Shown: one piece after another, positions 47,851-60,156 of the stretch | Position numbering within the stretch: position 1 is the first letter of the stretch | How the letters are laid out: every line of letters starts with the position of its first letter | Assembly: GCA_025738555.1 (NCBI GenBank) | Contig: JAOVFP010000006.1 | Coordinates: 2,728,001 to 2,792,000, forward strand | DNA: 64,000 nucleotides | Source: Cyathus striatus | Taxonomy: Eukaryota; Basidiomycota; Agaricomycetes; Agaricales; Nidulariaceae | Direction: 5' to 3' | Program-made: the position numbers and the translations under genes | Notes under the pieces: generated by a model | Database searches by the model: none | Told to the model about the DNA's origin: nothing | Seen by the model: the letters and a program-made list of their open reading frames with translations, nothing else

Positions 47851-50223
47851 TCAAGTGTAATGGTGGTCCAGAAAGTTGAGACCATATGGATATGCATGAT
47901 CTATCCATGATATGGAAACACCATTGAATATCAAAGTCTTGATTACCTGTTCCATGGTAAAATTACTAGCATGTCCTGGTGGGCAGTAGAATTGACGAAA
48001 AGTAAACATATTGTTCCCTTGTTGTGAGGCAAATTGTTTAGATGGGTGGGTAGTATTCCACACTGCAATGGCTTCAGTGTATTGGTGGGGGAGAGCCACT
48101 AGGTGAGCATATTCCCAAAGGAATATGGCCCGTGCCTTACTGTCGATAGGAGCCAATGCTTTTCCCAAGCCATATCCAAAAGCTGTTCTTCGACAAACAC
48201 AATATGCCTGATCGATAGCCATTCTGAACAAAACATTGTTACTCTCGGGGTAGCAATGATGAGCTATGTATTGGCAATATGTATCAATCAAGAGAGAACT
48301 ATTGTGAGGGGGTACTGCCAAGCCTGCTCCTTCGGTAGCTTTCATTGATCGTTGACTATGTTTAAAAGGACCAGAGGGTTGTTTGATAAGTGGAAATATG
48401 GGACACAGCACATGAGGAGGGATAGTAGGGATCCTAAACTTCTCATTCTTTAGGACATATACCATAGTACAATCTCTGTCTGCAGGTCGAGTAAAGCTTG
48501 CAATTTGGCAGAAAATAGTCAATAGGTCATAGGCCTGAGAGCAAGCATCTGATCCATAGTCCATGTCGAGCATAAAGTCATATAACACATCAGCCTGTTC
48601 TGGAGTCATTGGAAAGCCTCTTGGTACATGATCATACAGTGGGGTTCGAACAAAATAAGTCTCATTGAGTTTTACCTCATGGACGGATGCATCTTCAGCC
48701 AAGGAGCAAGTGAAAGCCATGTTGGTGTATGGTGACACATAGATATAGGGTCCATGCATTCCCAATAAGAAGTTATCTCACTCTTTTTGTCCCTGCGGCC
48801 TATTTTTAACACCAAATAGCGATGATATGCGACCTGGATGTTGATGGCGTAGATCAGTGACTTTCTTTTTTCCTTTCCAGGATCTGTTGTCTTTGGGCAA
48901 TGGAGAGCAAGACCCTTCATCAGAAATATCAGAACCTTCAGGTGTATCAACATCCTTTGACTTATCAAACATCACTTCATGTGGAGGATGAATGGGTCCA
49001 GGACATTGAAACATCATGGGATCCTCCCATTTCTTGGATGGGTCTGACGAAATGGGTGGGGAAGGCATCTGGGGTTGAGTGGTGTTGACAGGAGCACTGT
49101 GGTTCTCAACATTATCACCTTTCGTTCATAAAGGCTTGACTACACGAGGAGGTTCAGGATTCGCCTTACTAATAAAGGTGGTGTGTGGGTGTTTGGAAAC
49201 AGGAGCATCCTCAACCGAAGTCTCTGAAGCATCCCATTTAAGCTGCAATCATCTAATCTCGTCTTGGAGCAATTTTGTTTGCTTTCAGGCGTGTTCCTGA
49301 GTCATGGCCAACTCATTTCTCAGCCTATCAATCGTTCCCAAAAGTGTGCCAACAGCAAGTTGCATATCTTCGTGAATATAGCCAACAAGAGCCCCTTCTG
49401 ATGCAAGTCGGTTGACAAGCAATGTGCATTCTGTGGATGGTATTGTAGATTTGGGGAGTACAGTTGGTCCTATACTCACTGAGTGACGAGATGGCATAGG
49501 GGCTCTTTCCATGGTAATGGAGGGGTTCCCTACAATTTTCTCATGTTGATGACGTGTTTTAGGACCAGGGCGTCGATCTGTAATAAATTGCTTTCGATCT
49601 GTGAATGGTCAGTTCCTATCCATGGATGCTCCACGATGTCTATTGTGTCCAGAATGTGGAGGATAGAATGGTTGATTTGGGTCGAAGTTTGTTCGTGGGG
49701 GTGATCAATACCCTTGATAATATGTTCAATTATAATGATCCTGATTTCGTTCCATCATTGGGGTAGTTCTGGGTGGTTCACTTCTAGTCAAGGCCCTGCC
49801 ATCCATTGAATACATCCTATTCTCATCCACCTCCATCACATCATCTTTCCTTGACGGTGTGGTGATTGCAAAAGGGGGATTAGACACAGTTGTATATTGA
49901 GTCTGGGTCCAATGCGGATCCTGAGGCCAAGCATGCGAGCTCTGAGCACTGGGGCCCCAGTAGTCAGAGGGAAAATGGTCATTACTCATCTTGTTATTGT
50001 TGAGAACATAATTAGATTGATCATTATGATCATCCAGATGGGAATTAGAGGAGTTAGGATATGGTAGCATATTTGGAGTGTACTGGTATCAAGACTGTCC
50101 TTGGGATTGAATGTAATTCATTCCTGACATGTGCGAATAGTGGCCACGATCCCCCCCCTTATCAGAATCCTTGGGAGGATTCAAAGTGAAGTGGGGGCCA
50201 TAGTTATATGGTTGAGAGGACAT
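47851..50223 (-). pseudogene. Extra ORF of the chromovirus between chromodomain and 3' LTR, interrupted only by TGA
   Basis: From ATG at 50223 (MSSQPYNYGPHFTLNPPK) to the stop at 47851 one frame of about 790 codons runs with eight TGA codons and no TAA or TAG. The TGAs lie near 50094, 49725, 49707, 49615, 49292, 49254, 49130 and 48780. The first half is proline-, asparagine- and serine-rich and low in hydrophobics. The middle holds a helix-forming part (LRNELAMTQEHA). The last 300 codons look like a folded domain with HVPRGFPMTPEQADVLYDFM, CYPESNNVLFRMAIDQAYCV and IFLWEYAHLVALPHQYTEAI. No signal peptide or membrane segment is visible, so it does not look like an envelope protein. I do not recognise the family. 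It begins 137 bp after the pol stop. Confidence 0.78.
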
Positions 50224-53200
50224 GGGGAGAGGAAGAAACGAGAAGGAGAAAGAGTTGGTAGTAAAAAGGAAGGGAAAAGAAAAATTGATGCAGGTAGAAG
50301 TTAATTTAAACAGCTACCACCGCTATCAATAAATGCAAAGCGAGTCATTCGTCATGTGATCATTTGTGAAGCTGATTGATGTGCATAACTCCATGAAGTT
50401 CTAGATAACATTGTAAAGCCTGGAGATATTTACAAGCAGTGGTAGGTTCCCAGGTGGTGTTGCCTTGGGACCAACGTACTTGTAATTCCAAAGTTTTGGA
50501 GTCAAGCCATTGGTGACCTATGATGTCATCAATGAACCATTTGTGGTCTGGGTTCATACCGAAATCATAAGGTTCTGGTTTTGAGTGATTAGGAAATAGA
50601 AGATCATTGGAAGGAGTATAAGGTCATAACAATTCTACATGAAATGTAGGAAAGATATGACGTTTCATGAGGGCAGGAGGAAGTTCGAGAGTGTAAGTAG
50701 AGGTTTCAGGAAAAGCCACTGTCACTTTATAAGGACCAATGAATTTCGGGCATAGCTTCCTAGCTCTTTCTTTTGGAAGGTTAAGATGTTTGGTAGATAA
50801 GTAAACAAGAGAACCAATATAAATGTTCGGTTCTGGATTACAGTCCTTATTATAGTGAGACATTTGGAACACACGCTTAGTGATAATAGTGTCATGTGCC
50901 TCGGCTAGATTAGCTAAAGCTTGTTCCATGAAAGAATGAATACCATTAGGGATGATATGATCAGAACGTATTTCCTTGATCATGGAAGGTAGATATCCAT
51001 AATTAAGGTCAAATGGAGCATAACCGGTGGTACTAGAAATGCTTGCATTGATAGCAAACTCAGCTAGATCTATTTTGTCAATCACCATTGTTCGGAAGAT
51101 CTGACCTGCCAAACGATTCATTCATTCCATTTGTCTGTCAGTTTGTGGATGAAAGGAGGTAGACATTAACAATCGAGCTCCTAGTAAATGGTGCAATTCC
51201 CGCCACCATTTAGAAGTGAATTTAGAATTACAATCACTGACAATAGAAGACAGCAAACCATGAAGTCTAATGATTTCACACTTGTAAACGGACGCAAGCT
51301 TGCTAGCTTTCATAGTAGTATGAACAGGTATGAAATGGACCATGCTTGTCATGTGGCAATGAATGTCCCAAAGGTAATTAAAACCTTTCCCATCAGGGAA
51401 AGGGCCAACAAAATCCATGCCAATAGAGTCCCATGGTTTAATTGGAATGGGGAGATTGTGTAATAAACCTGCAGGTTTCTGATTACTGTCCTTAGCCAGG
51501 TTACAGCATTTGCAAGTTTTACAAAAGATCCAGGTGTCTTTTGCAATTGATGGCCACCAGAACCAACAATGTATATATTCGGCTGTACATTGGTTACCAA
51601 AATGACCCACGATTAAGTGGGCTTGATCAAGAATGGTAGTGATAAGATTGCGATCTTGAGGGACACAGAGAACTTCATTATTAATGATGTTTGAGAAGAA
51701 GATAAGTCCGTCATGAAGGTGGAAGCGAGAGTATTGAGATGGTTCATCCATAATGATGGAGAACAGTTTGTCACTTTTGTATGCATTACAAACAGAATCA
51801 ATGAAATCTTTATCCTCTGCAGATGGTGGGGATGGGAGAGAATTCTTGCTAAACAAGGATTCTCCAAGCATGATGTCGGGAGTAACTAAGGGATGAGGTG
51901 AAGTGGAATGAGGAATTGGTTCTGGAAGATCCAATTGATCATTGGCTTGTTTGAGCTCTTGAGCCTCAATATCCCGAAGTTCTCGTTTTTCTTGAAGGCG
52001 AGCACTGCGACGGAGTTCCATGGTGCATAATGCATCAATTTCAATAGAGTGTTCTGTGAGTTCAGAAAAATGTGCAGGAGGCAGATCTTCCCCTTCAGGA
52101 TCGATGTGAATATCAGCATGAACGTATTCATGAACATCATATATGTCTGCAGGGCCATCATCCTCATAGTAACAAGATAGGCAGTCAGCCACTTTATTAT
52201 AGTTGCCTTTGATGTAAGTGATATCAAAGGAAAAACAAGACATGTAATCCATCCATCGCCGTTGATGATGGGATAGTCATCCTTGAGTTTTGAAGAATTC
52301 AAGGGCCTTATGATTAGTGATTATATGTAATGGATAGCCAATTAGTTTGTCTTCCCATTTGAGAAGAGCTTCCAGAATAGCTAATGTTTCCATTTCATAT
52401 ACAGCATAATTTTGTTGTGCTGGAGAGAACTTTTTAGACATAAATCCTGCTGGTTGGCATTTGTTCCAAGATGTCCTTGACCATATAGTGCACCTATACC
52501 AGTTTTCGAGGCATCACAAATGATCCAAATGGGATCTTTGTCTCATGGATTAATAGGGCATAGGATAGGAGTTTTACAGCAAGTTTGCTTTATGAGTTCA
52601 AAACATTTCTGATGTAGCGGTCGCCACAGAAACGGTGCACCATTTTGTGTTATGGAAAGTAAGGGGCTTGTGTATGAGGAAATGTTTGGAAGGAAGTGTG
52701 CAACATAATTTACCAATCCAACAAAGTGTTGAACCTCATTATAGGTTCGAGGGGTTTTCCAATCACGAATGTGAGCCAATTTATCAGCATCAGGATGGAT
52801 GCCATTATTATCAATGAGGTGACCAAGACATTCAATGTGCTCTGCATACAATTGACATTTAGGCCATTGCAAGAATAATTGGTTTTCAGGCAGACGATCA
52901 AACACCAGTTTGAGTGCAGCTTCATGCTCCTCAATAGTATCTGAGTATATAAAAATATCGTCAATGTAAACATGCAAGAAGCGACCAATAGCATTATGAA
53001 ACACAAAAGTTATCATACATTGGAACATTGCAGGGGCGTTACAGTCGCCTTGCTGCATAATATGGCTAATGTATGTTCCTTTAATAGTAGCAAAAGTGGT
53101 TTTGTCCACATCCTCCGGTCAGATGCGAACTTGTTCATATGCATCAGTCAAATCAATTTTGGAATGATAATGGGCCCATGCTACATCCTCACATATGACA

Positions 53201-56200
53201 TCTTGATCTGGTAGAGGAGTCATGTCCTTCACTGTATTGTCATTATGTTGGCAAGCATCGATGACAGTCCTTAACTGCCCATTTTTCTTGTTAAGACATA
53301 GTAATGGAGCAGCCTGAGTAGTAGAATGCAGTTCCCACCACCCTGCATTCTGGTATCGCTCACACTTCTCATGAAATTGAGAGCATAATGAATCAGGACA
53401 TTTGGGTAGTCAGTACTTGTAATGTTTAGTTTCATCAATTAAGTGGATTTCGTAATTCACATCCCAGAAGGGCAGTAGTTGATCTGGAGTACCATTAAAA
53501 ATATCTTGGTAATTATCATACCACTTCTGCCTAAGGTTAGGGATATCAGTGTCTTGGAATACAGCATGTTGTTTGCCTTTTTCTTGGGCAGTATACCATG
53601 GTGGAGAATTAGTAATCTTTGGTTTTTCGTATTTATGACACAGATCTTCTAGAGATCATTCATAATCAGGTTTGGTTTGTAAATGAATGCGATATATTGA
53701 TTGAGATGGAACAAGAGTCGGAGAAAAAGGTTCAGGACTAGATACCTCATCGTCTGATGGATTTCGAAAGAAGATACTGCATTTACGAGTATAATTATTA
53801 TTAGTCATATGAAGATCTGAGACCATGTGGTTCCATTCTCCTGGCATATGAGGATCATGTATCCAATCATATTGAGGATCAGTAACTGGGCAGTCCAAAA
53901 GTGGTTCAGACCTTCGTGATGTCTTAGTTGAAGCAGCTGCTGTATCCTCTGATACAAGATGCTCCATCCCCACTCTAGAAGAGGTAGGTTCACAGTAAAG
54001 AGTCAGAGGTTCAACATAAGTTGAACAAATATTAGTTTTCAAGGATTTAGAAGTAGGTGAGCACACAGGCTTGGACAGAGCTTGAGGAGTATGTGTATGA
54101 TTTAATGAGTCATTTTTATGCAGCAAGATATTAGGGTGATTCACAGGTAGAGGGTTAAGAGTTCCGACCCCTTCATTATCGGGCTCTTCCTCAAGGGAAG
54201 GTGGTTTATGCCTCCCCGGATGGCATCATTTGATTCCTTTTTCGATAGTATGATAGCGCCAAAGGTGGCCATTGGTATCCGAAAGATCAACCTCTACTGC
54301 AGGAATCACTACACCATTAAAAATTACTTGAGATTTATCAAAGTCAAGTAAGACTTTGTTAGCTAACATTGTAGGAGTGCCTATGATCATGTCATAGAAA
54401 TCAAAGTTTGTGATGTCTGCATAAATAGGCTTAACACATCCTGGTAGGTCAGGATTAAGATATGTTCCAAACTTGACAGTAGACCTACTCCCGATGGTTC
54501 CAAGTTGAAGGATATATTCCTTGGAAAGTCAACTCACAGGTATTTCTGCTACTTGAGCATAAGATGGAGTTATGCCAGTGGTGGTGCTTCCAGAATCCCA
54601 GAGCACCCATGCTTTAATCTTTCCTACTTTGGTAAACATTGTCAAGCATCGTTTCTCATTATGCAGAATCTTAGGACAATCAATAACATCCTTAGTAGTC
54701 TTCAATGTTACATGTCGGACTATAGTTTTTGGAGGGTTTTTACTAAGGGGGTGAACAATTGTTGTGGCCCTAGCTGCATCAGTTTCCTCTAGCTCTGAAG
54801 ATTCTAATTCGATGTCAACATCGGTATATTCATACTCCAGAAAAAGAGCATTGGATGAAAGTGAGTTCCCAGCCATACTATCAATTGCATTCTGTGACAC
54901 AGAGTTATCATACTGATAACATGATTCAGATTCAGATACCGAGGTAGACAGTACATTAACATAGTATCCCAGCAAGGTGACTGGTGCAACACCATTGTCT
55001 TCCTCATCTTCGCTATCAGATACATCTTGAAGATCAGGAAGATCATCATCTAAGTCAACATTGATATCATTCTTATCTGGAGTAGGTAGTATATGCATCA
55101 TGAAAGTGTGGTCTGAGAAATTGTCATGATCATAGTCATTCTCTTCAATATCCATGTGGGCATCAGGGCCATATTCTGTTTCAGAATGGTTTCCATCTTC
55201 CCAATCTGAATCCCCACCTTCAGGGGGTGATGTAGGTTCGCCAGCTGGCGAAGACTCATCTTTACTGTCATCAGGTGTGTCACCATTAATGACTGAATGA
55301 GCCGCTCAAACCTGATCCCGCTGCGGACACAGGCAATTCTTAATAAAATGACCAGGTATGTTACAATTGAAACAAACCTCCATCTTTGCTGAAGGTTGTT
55401 TAACATCCTTAGCATTACCGGACCCAGAAGGCCTAGCATCTTTATATTCAGGCCTAGTACCAGAAGGTTTAGGTACTGGAGTAGAGGACTTAGTGTTGTG
55501 ACCTGGGGGAGTCCCTCACATACCCAGTGGTTGTCTCAATTGAGATGTACTTGGGTTCGGAGTGGTGGATGAAGGTCAGTCCATAGAATGCGAGGCTAAT
55601 GGAGCAAATTGGACACCAGTACCCTGCCGTTGAGGCTGAGTAGTGGCACTACTTGGGCCAGCCTGTGCTGGTTTTGAAGTTAAAGGTCGAATGAAATGCT
55701 CCAAATAGTTTTCATTACTAGCATAGGTACACTTGTTAAGTTCAAACTTGACAGCTTCATGCACAAACAGCTCTATATTATGGACCTTAGGGTTAAGTTC
55801 CTTGATAATCATCAAATGTCTACGTATATTATCAGGTAAAGCATTGATAAACATTTGACAGAACGTTTTCTCATCAACTGGTTCTGATAAACTGTTAGAG
55901 TACTCAATCATAGTATCATACAAGCTTTGAACCCCAGCAGATGCTTTGTAGCAGATGTTATAGAAGCCAGTCATACCATCTTCATCCATATTATTATGAA
56001 CAAAGCAATTGTAGAGCCCAATCATTATTTTCTCAAAGGACAATCGATCCTTCGCCGAAAAAGGATTAAGGACTTCATTATGATACCATATCAGAGCTGA
56101 ACCTTCTAGGTATTCTCACAGCATGAGAATATGTTCCTGCTCATGTTCTGGACCTCCCAAGGTAAGGAGGCTCATATATGAACAGAGGTCTACTAACCAT

Positions 56201-56896
56201 CTATCCATCTTGTGAAACAATGCACTCACACCAGAGAAGTGGCCAATATATTTGGACTCAGCACAGAGAGGCCAGCATCCCTCAGGTAATTTAAGGCGTT
56301 CCGCAAGAAAACTATGGATTGTAGTAAGGATTCGCATATGCATTTCTTCTTTATGAAGACACTTTGCTTCCTCAATAACCTGCTCCTGGTTAGAAGTCAG
56401 AGAGACTTCATTGGTTGTATTATGGTACTGATGTATAAATGGTGATTGTTCATGATCACTTTTCACTAATTGAACAGAGTTTACTCTGCTAGACAGTGTA
56501 GATGATTTCAAGCGCAGGGAAGCAGAGGCCGAAGGAGATAGAGAGGGTCACGTAGCATAATTATCTGGTGGAGGCCCCAAGTCTCATGGGTCTTGATTGG
56601 GATCTTGGTATTCAATAGGTACACATTCATTTGGGTCCAAGTCAACGGGACGACCATTATCGAAAGCGACCAATTGATTGTCAATCTCTGTGGACTGGTA
56701 TTGAGATATGTCCCTAATGCGCATATGTTGTAATGCTACACGATCATCCCATAGCTGAGCTCGACCAAGATGACCATTAGGCGCAATATGTGAATGGACA
56801 TTAGATGATGATCCATTGTCATGAGTGGTCACATTACTATTTTCAGGCAGCATAGGTCTCTGCTCATTCCAGGGGAATAATGGTGTTAAAACTATT

Positions 56897-56969
56897 GGAC
56901 TGGACAGGGATTGAACCTGTGACCACCCGTACTCATGACTAGGCGCTCTTCCAACTGAGCTACCAGCCC
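56897..56969 (-). tRNA. tRNA-like sequence, copy 1
   Basis: The acceptor stem GGGCTGG pairs with CCAGTCC (one G-T pair). The D arm is GCTC/GAGC, with A box TAGCTCAGTTGG. The T arm is ACAGG/CCTGT with B box GGTTCAATCCC. The discriminator base is A (56896). The anticodon stem CCTAG does not pair with its partner segment and the loop around TCATGAG lacks a proper U33, so an anticodon (CAT?) cannot be assigned. Internal promoter boxes are intact. More likely a SINE head than a working tRNA gene. Confidence 0.5.
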
Positions 56970-57201
56970 TTGCCTATACACAAGCAAGAACAGGTACTTA
57001 ACCAGTTGAGTGGGCTACCAGGCTTGTCACCATGGCAGGAGTGCTCCAATATTATACACCCCCATAACCCAGTCAAGGCTGTCAACCTTGCCAATCCAAC
57101 ACACCCCCACAAGGAGACAGGCTCGTCACCGTATCACCAAGGGAGGAAGTCTACACAGATACAAACACCATGCTCGGGGCCCATAACCTGTTAAAACTAT
57201 T

Positions 57202-57274
57202 GGACTGGACAGGGATTGAACCTGTGACCACCTGTACTCATGACTAGGCGCTCTTCCAACTGAGCTACCAGCCC
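57202..57274 (-). tRNA. tRNA-like sequence, copy 2
   Basis: Same as copy 1, 305 bp away, with one base changed in the anticodon-arm region (TACAGG for TACGGG, again a CpG loss). Acceptor, D and T stems all pair. The same doubt about the anticodon arm applies. Confidence 0.5.
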
Positions 57275-58233
57275 TTGCCTATACACAAGCAAGAACGGGT
57301 ACTTAACCAGTTGAGTGGGCTACCAGGCTCGTCACCATGGCAGGAGTGCTCCAATATTATACACCCCCATAACCCAGTCAAGGCTGTCAACCTTGCCAAT
57401 CCAACAAATGGGTCCAATGCATCAATAGTTACAGTAGACATAGGAGTTGAAGATCAATGAGGATCTTCTCAATATGCCTTCCTCCTAGTAGAGCAATAGA
57501 TATGCATAAGACTTCTCATAAGGATCATCGTAGCTTTCACAAATTCTGGACTATCTTCCTCTAGGCCGGGTGCGGCAGGCATTTTGTGCAATTTCATAGC
57601 AGCCTTATTATACATTTCATTCATACGAGAGCAATTAATATCTGGGTTTACAACACAAAGTGCTTCTAACTGTTGTTCAAGAGATATATTATCGACATCA
57701 ACCATAGGGTTATCATGGTCTGCTTGTAATTGAGTAAGAGCAGGATCATTAAGAGCCTGTTTGATATATACATGACACTGCTCGTCTTCCTCCATTTTCC
57801 AGCAGTAGCATTCTTGGGCATGTTGATATGAGGATCAGCAGCTGTATCAATCCTTACAATGGATGAAGTACCAGCAGACTGGATGATGCCATGATCAGCT
57901 GTTGTGCTGGCACCTTCAACCACTTCAATGATTCCAGAGCCAGAGCCAGATCCCATTTTGTCACCCTCTATAGTCGCATGGGACTTAGCCGGGGACTCTA
58001 GCAGGGTGAGAGGTGAAGATGGTGATCCCAGAGGGTTTGCCTGAGGAGGAGGAGATGGTGGTTGAGGAGGGGGATTAACAGATCAAGAAGCTTTGCCTTT
58101 ACCCATCAGGAGTGCTGCAAACATCCAATGATGTTGATGGTAATAGACTCTTGCAGTGATAAGTGATCAGGGTAGATCGCAGTCCAGGGAAGGAGATGAG
58201 CAAGTAGACAGAAAGTAAGGAGAAGTAAAAAAG

Positions 58234-58450
58234 TGTAGAGGTATTGTCCTCTATGGAGTCTTACAATGCACATGACATACTTCAGACCAGATGTATTCTG
58301 TCTATGACGGGGTGCAATAAGTAAGAACTAAGTTACAAATAAGCTGTAGTATGGTATTTATATCATATGGGTAAAGTAAAGTAACATCTTCAAATAAGTT
58401 CAAACTAGACATTGCCAAACATTGTCTATTAAACCATATGAGGCTCTACA
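58234..58450 (-). repeat. 5' LTR (right copy) of the chromovirus
   Basis: 217 bp. A GATATAAATACC box lies in the middle on the minus strand and is a likely TATA element. Downstream of the LTR the minus strand reads CTTTTTTACTTCTCC, with no TGG primer site, so priming may be by another mechanism (Tf1-type self-priming is known in chromoviruses). I could not find a self-complementary partner. Confidence 0.92.
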
Positions 58451-58455
58451 ACTGT

Positions 58456-59516
58456 GCATTACTGCAGTGCAGTGGGAAGAAAGAAAGGTAGACTAAGTAA
58501 GGTAAAATGACTCAAGGTGAGTCAGGACCATGTAAGTAAGAAGTTATGTATTTGGTATCAAAGGTGATACCAAACAAGTCAACAAAATGTAAAGAAAACA
58601 TTTGTAAATAGATAAAAGAAAGAAAATTGTAACACCTGTAACCAAGTGCATACTGACACAAGCATGTGTCCTAGTGCATGTATTGAAGTAGTACCAAATG
58701 CTGCTGCATTAGAGGCACCACTGAAACATAGCATGACCATATGGAGGGTTCTCTGCACCCCTGGGGAACCTATGGACAGTCTTAGAACTAGCATGCACAA
58801 ACTATGTTACATATATGATACACTATTTACTGTTACAAATAAAGTAGATAGGATTTTATTATATAACTTAGGGATGGTAGAGTAGGTAGGACAAGCACTT
58901 CACGAGCCATCCTTCTATTCTCGAAGTAGAGTAACATTCTGAAAATAGTATCCAAGTCTGATTAGTATTTGAAGTACCAAGTACCATTATATTGAATTTA
59001 ATATTGGATTTTCGAGTTTTTAACTAGAACTTTAACTGAAGCCAGAAAACCCAGTCTCAGAAAGCAATCTATCATCTTTAAACTGGTTCTATTTCACTAT
59101 TGAGAACCAGATACCCTTTGAATTAAATATAACTAACTTAGATTATCTAGTTTATGTTAGTGGTGCTACTACTAACAACTTAAAGTACTTCTAAAAAGTT
59201 AGTTGTATCAACTGTCTTAGAACTTAACAGACACCTGTACAAGTCATGTGACTGATGCTAAAGCGGTCCATTTTAATGATTATATTATCTTTCCTTTATT
59301 TCCAGGTTAGTGGTAGGTTGGACATTGAAGCACTTATACTGTATAAGCATATTTGTGGATGGTTTATGACTATGAATATTAAGTCAATTTGTTGAGTGCT
59401 TGCTATTGAATAGCAGTCCATGGATCTTTATTTATTATATGGGCTTCCTCAATGTGTCCAGCTTTAATGCTGAAAATAATAAAAATATGCAATTTTACAC
59501 CTAAATACATGAGCAG
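58456..59516. other. AT-rich intergenic DNA
   Basis: No supported gene. Short frames at 58579-58885 on both strands overlap each other and have no domain. Confidence 0.35.
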
Positions 59517-59641
59517 CATAGGGTCTAACATGGGTGGATCTGGGCCATATCCAGGTGCCACCCGCAGGTGACCAACAAATTTGGGTCGGGTGCACACTTA
59601 CCTGCAGGTACCTGCACTCACCCACTTCTTTGGACCCTATA
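59517..59641. mobile_element. Small hairpin (MITE-like) element
   Basis: CATAGGGTCTAAC...GTGGG at the left end pairs with CCCAC...TTGGACCCTATA at the right end. The interior is rich in ACCTGCAGGT-type words. The arms are short and imperfect, and no target duplication was identified. Confidence 0.4.
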
Positions 59642-60148
59642 TAGAGCCTAGCTACCTTTAATTTAATTTGTAGTGTCAATTGAGTGATGATTTGAAGCCA
59701 ATTACTTCATAATTGTATTCCCTAATTGAATTTATTATCAAATACTAATATACTACTCAAAAAACATTCCAATACATCATGAACTGAAATATTTGCATAG
59801 GTAGAAGTAAACTAATATACAATACAAGATACTGGCAGTTCAGTACAACTTGAAATAAAAGATTTGCATAGGTAGGAGTACACTAATATACACTACAGGA
59901 TCAACAAATAAGCTTTTCATTTAATAATCACCTTTAAGAGTTGTTTTAGTCCATAATTTCCTGAATAATATTTGTTACTACAATACATTGCAATTCCAGC
60001 TAGCCAGTCGATCTCACATTCTCAAAATAACACTTATTTCACAGAACCTTAGGGATGTCTGTTGTTGCATGCTGGCTGAGTAATATTCTATTTTTAACCT
60101 GCAGATCCTCCTTAACCCACAGGTTACACCCATGCATCATTGAGATGG
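59642..60148. other. AT-rich spacer with a local direct repeat
   Basis: TTTGCATAGGTAG followed by TA(A/C)ACTAATATACA occurs twice (about 59790-59825 and 59860-59900), a local duplication. No gene. Confidence 0.4.
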
Positions 60149-60156
60149 GTCCCAAC

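Larger units (their letters stand above)
56890..57410 (-). repeat. Tandem tRNA-derived repeat inserted in the chromovirus gag
   Basis: A 305-bp unit is present once in full (about 56885-57189) and once truncated after CCAATCCAAC (57190 to about 57410). Each unit begins, in plus-strand view, with GTTAAAACTATT and a complete tRNA-like segment. A shared non-tRNA part with CAAGGCTGTCAACCTTGCC follows. The structure is that of a tRNA-derived SINE or an amplified tRNA-containing unit. gag reading resumes on both sides, so it is an insertion. No clear target duplication was found. Confidence 0.75.
50360..58106 (-). pseudogene. gag-pol of the chromovirus, degraded by CGA-to-TGA changes
   Basis: ATG at 58106 (MGKGKAS). 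A capsid-like region (about 56050-55580) is followed by a zinc knuckle CFNCNIPGHFIKNC near 55340-55380 and a protease WDSGSTTTG near 54577-54600. RT spans about 53560-52560 with VYIDDIFIYS near 52950-52975, then RNase H ICDASKTGIGALYG near 52520. Integrase has CKTCKCC, GMDFVGPFP and IVSDCNSKF. The chromodomain at 50557-50360 contains WFIDDIIGHQW and TTWEP. Eighteen in-frame TGAs were located, with no TAA or TAG. Frame changes occur near 57790 (gag) and 52480 (RNase H). Positions such as SDCNSKF, where SDRDSKF is usual, also fit CpG transitions. Tandem tRNA-like repeats interrupt gag at about 56890-57410. Confidence 0.88.
47076..58450 (-). mobile_element. 11.4 kb chromovirus (Ty3/gypsy with chromodomain) carrying an extra ORF
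   Basis: LTRs of 217 bp (47076-47292 and 58234-58450), each starting TGTAGAG and ending CTCTACA, are flanked by a perfect 5-bp duplication ACTGT (47071-47075, 58451-58455). They differ at seven positions, all transitions. The minus-strand order is gag with zinc knuckle, protease, RT, RNase H, integrase and chromodomain, then an additional ORF before the 3' LTR. The coding regions contain at least 26 in-frame TGA codons, a few indels and an insertion of tRNA-derived repeats. The element is dead but its structure is complete. Confidence 0.93.

Noticed and set aside
56897..57274. Two functional tRNA genes
   Set aside because: The anticodon stem does not pair and position 33 is not U in the expected loop, so a working tRNA is unlikely although the promoter boxes are intact.
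47851..58106. Possible reassignment of TGA as a sense codon
   Set aside because: The CHAT gene in the same window ends in TGA at its conserved C-terminus, and the TGAs of the element sit where CGA is expected and occur with frameshifts and CpG loss. Decay explains them better.
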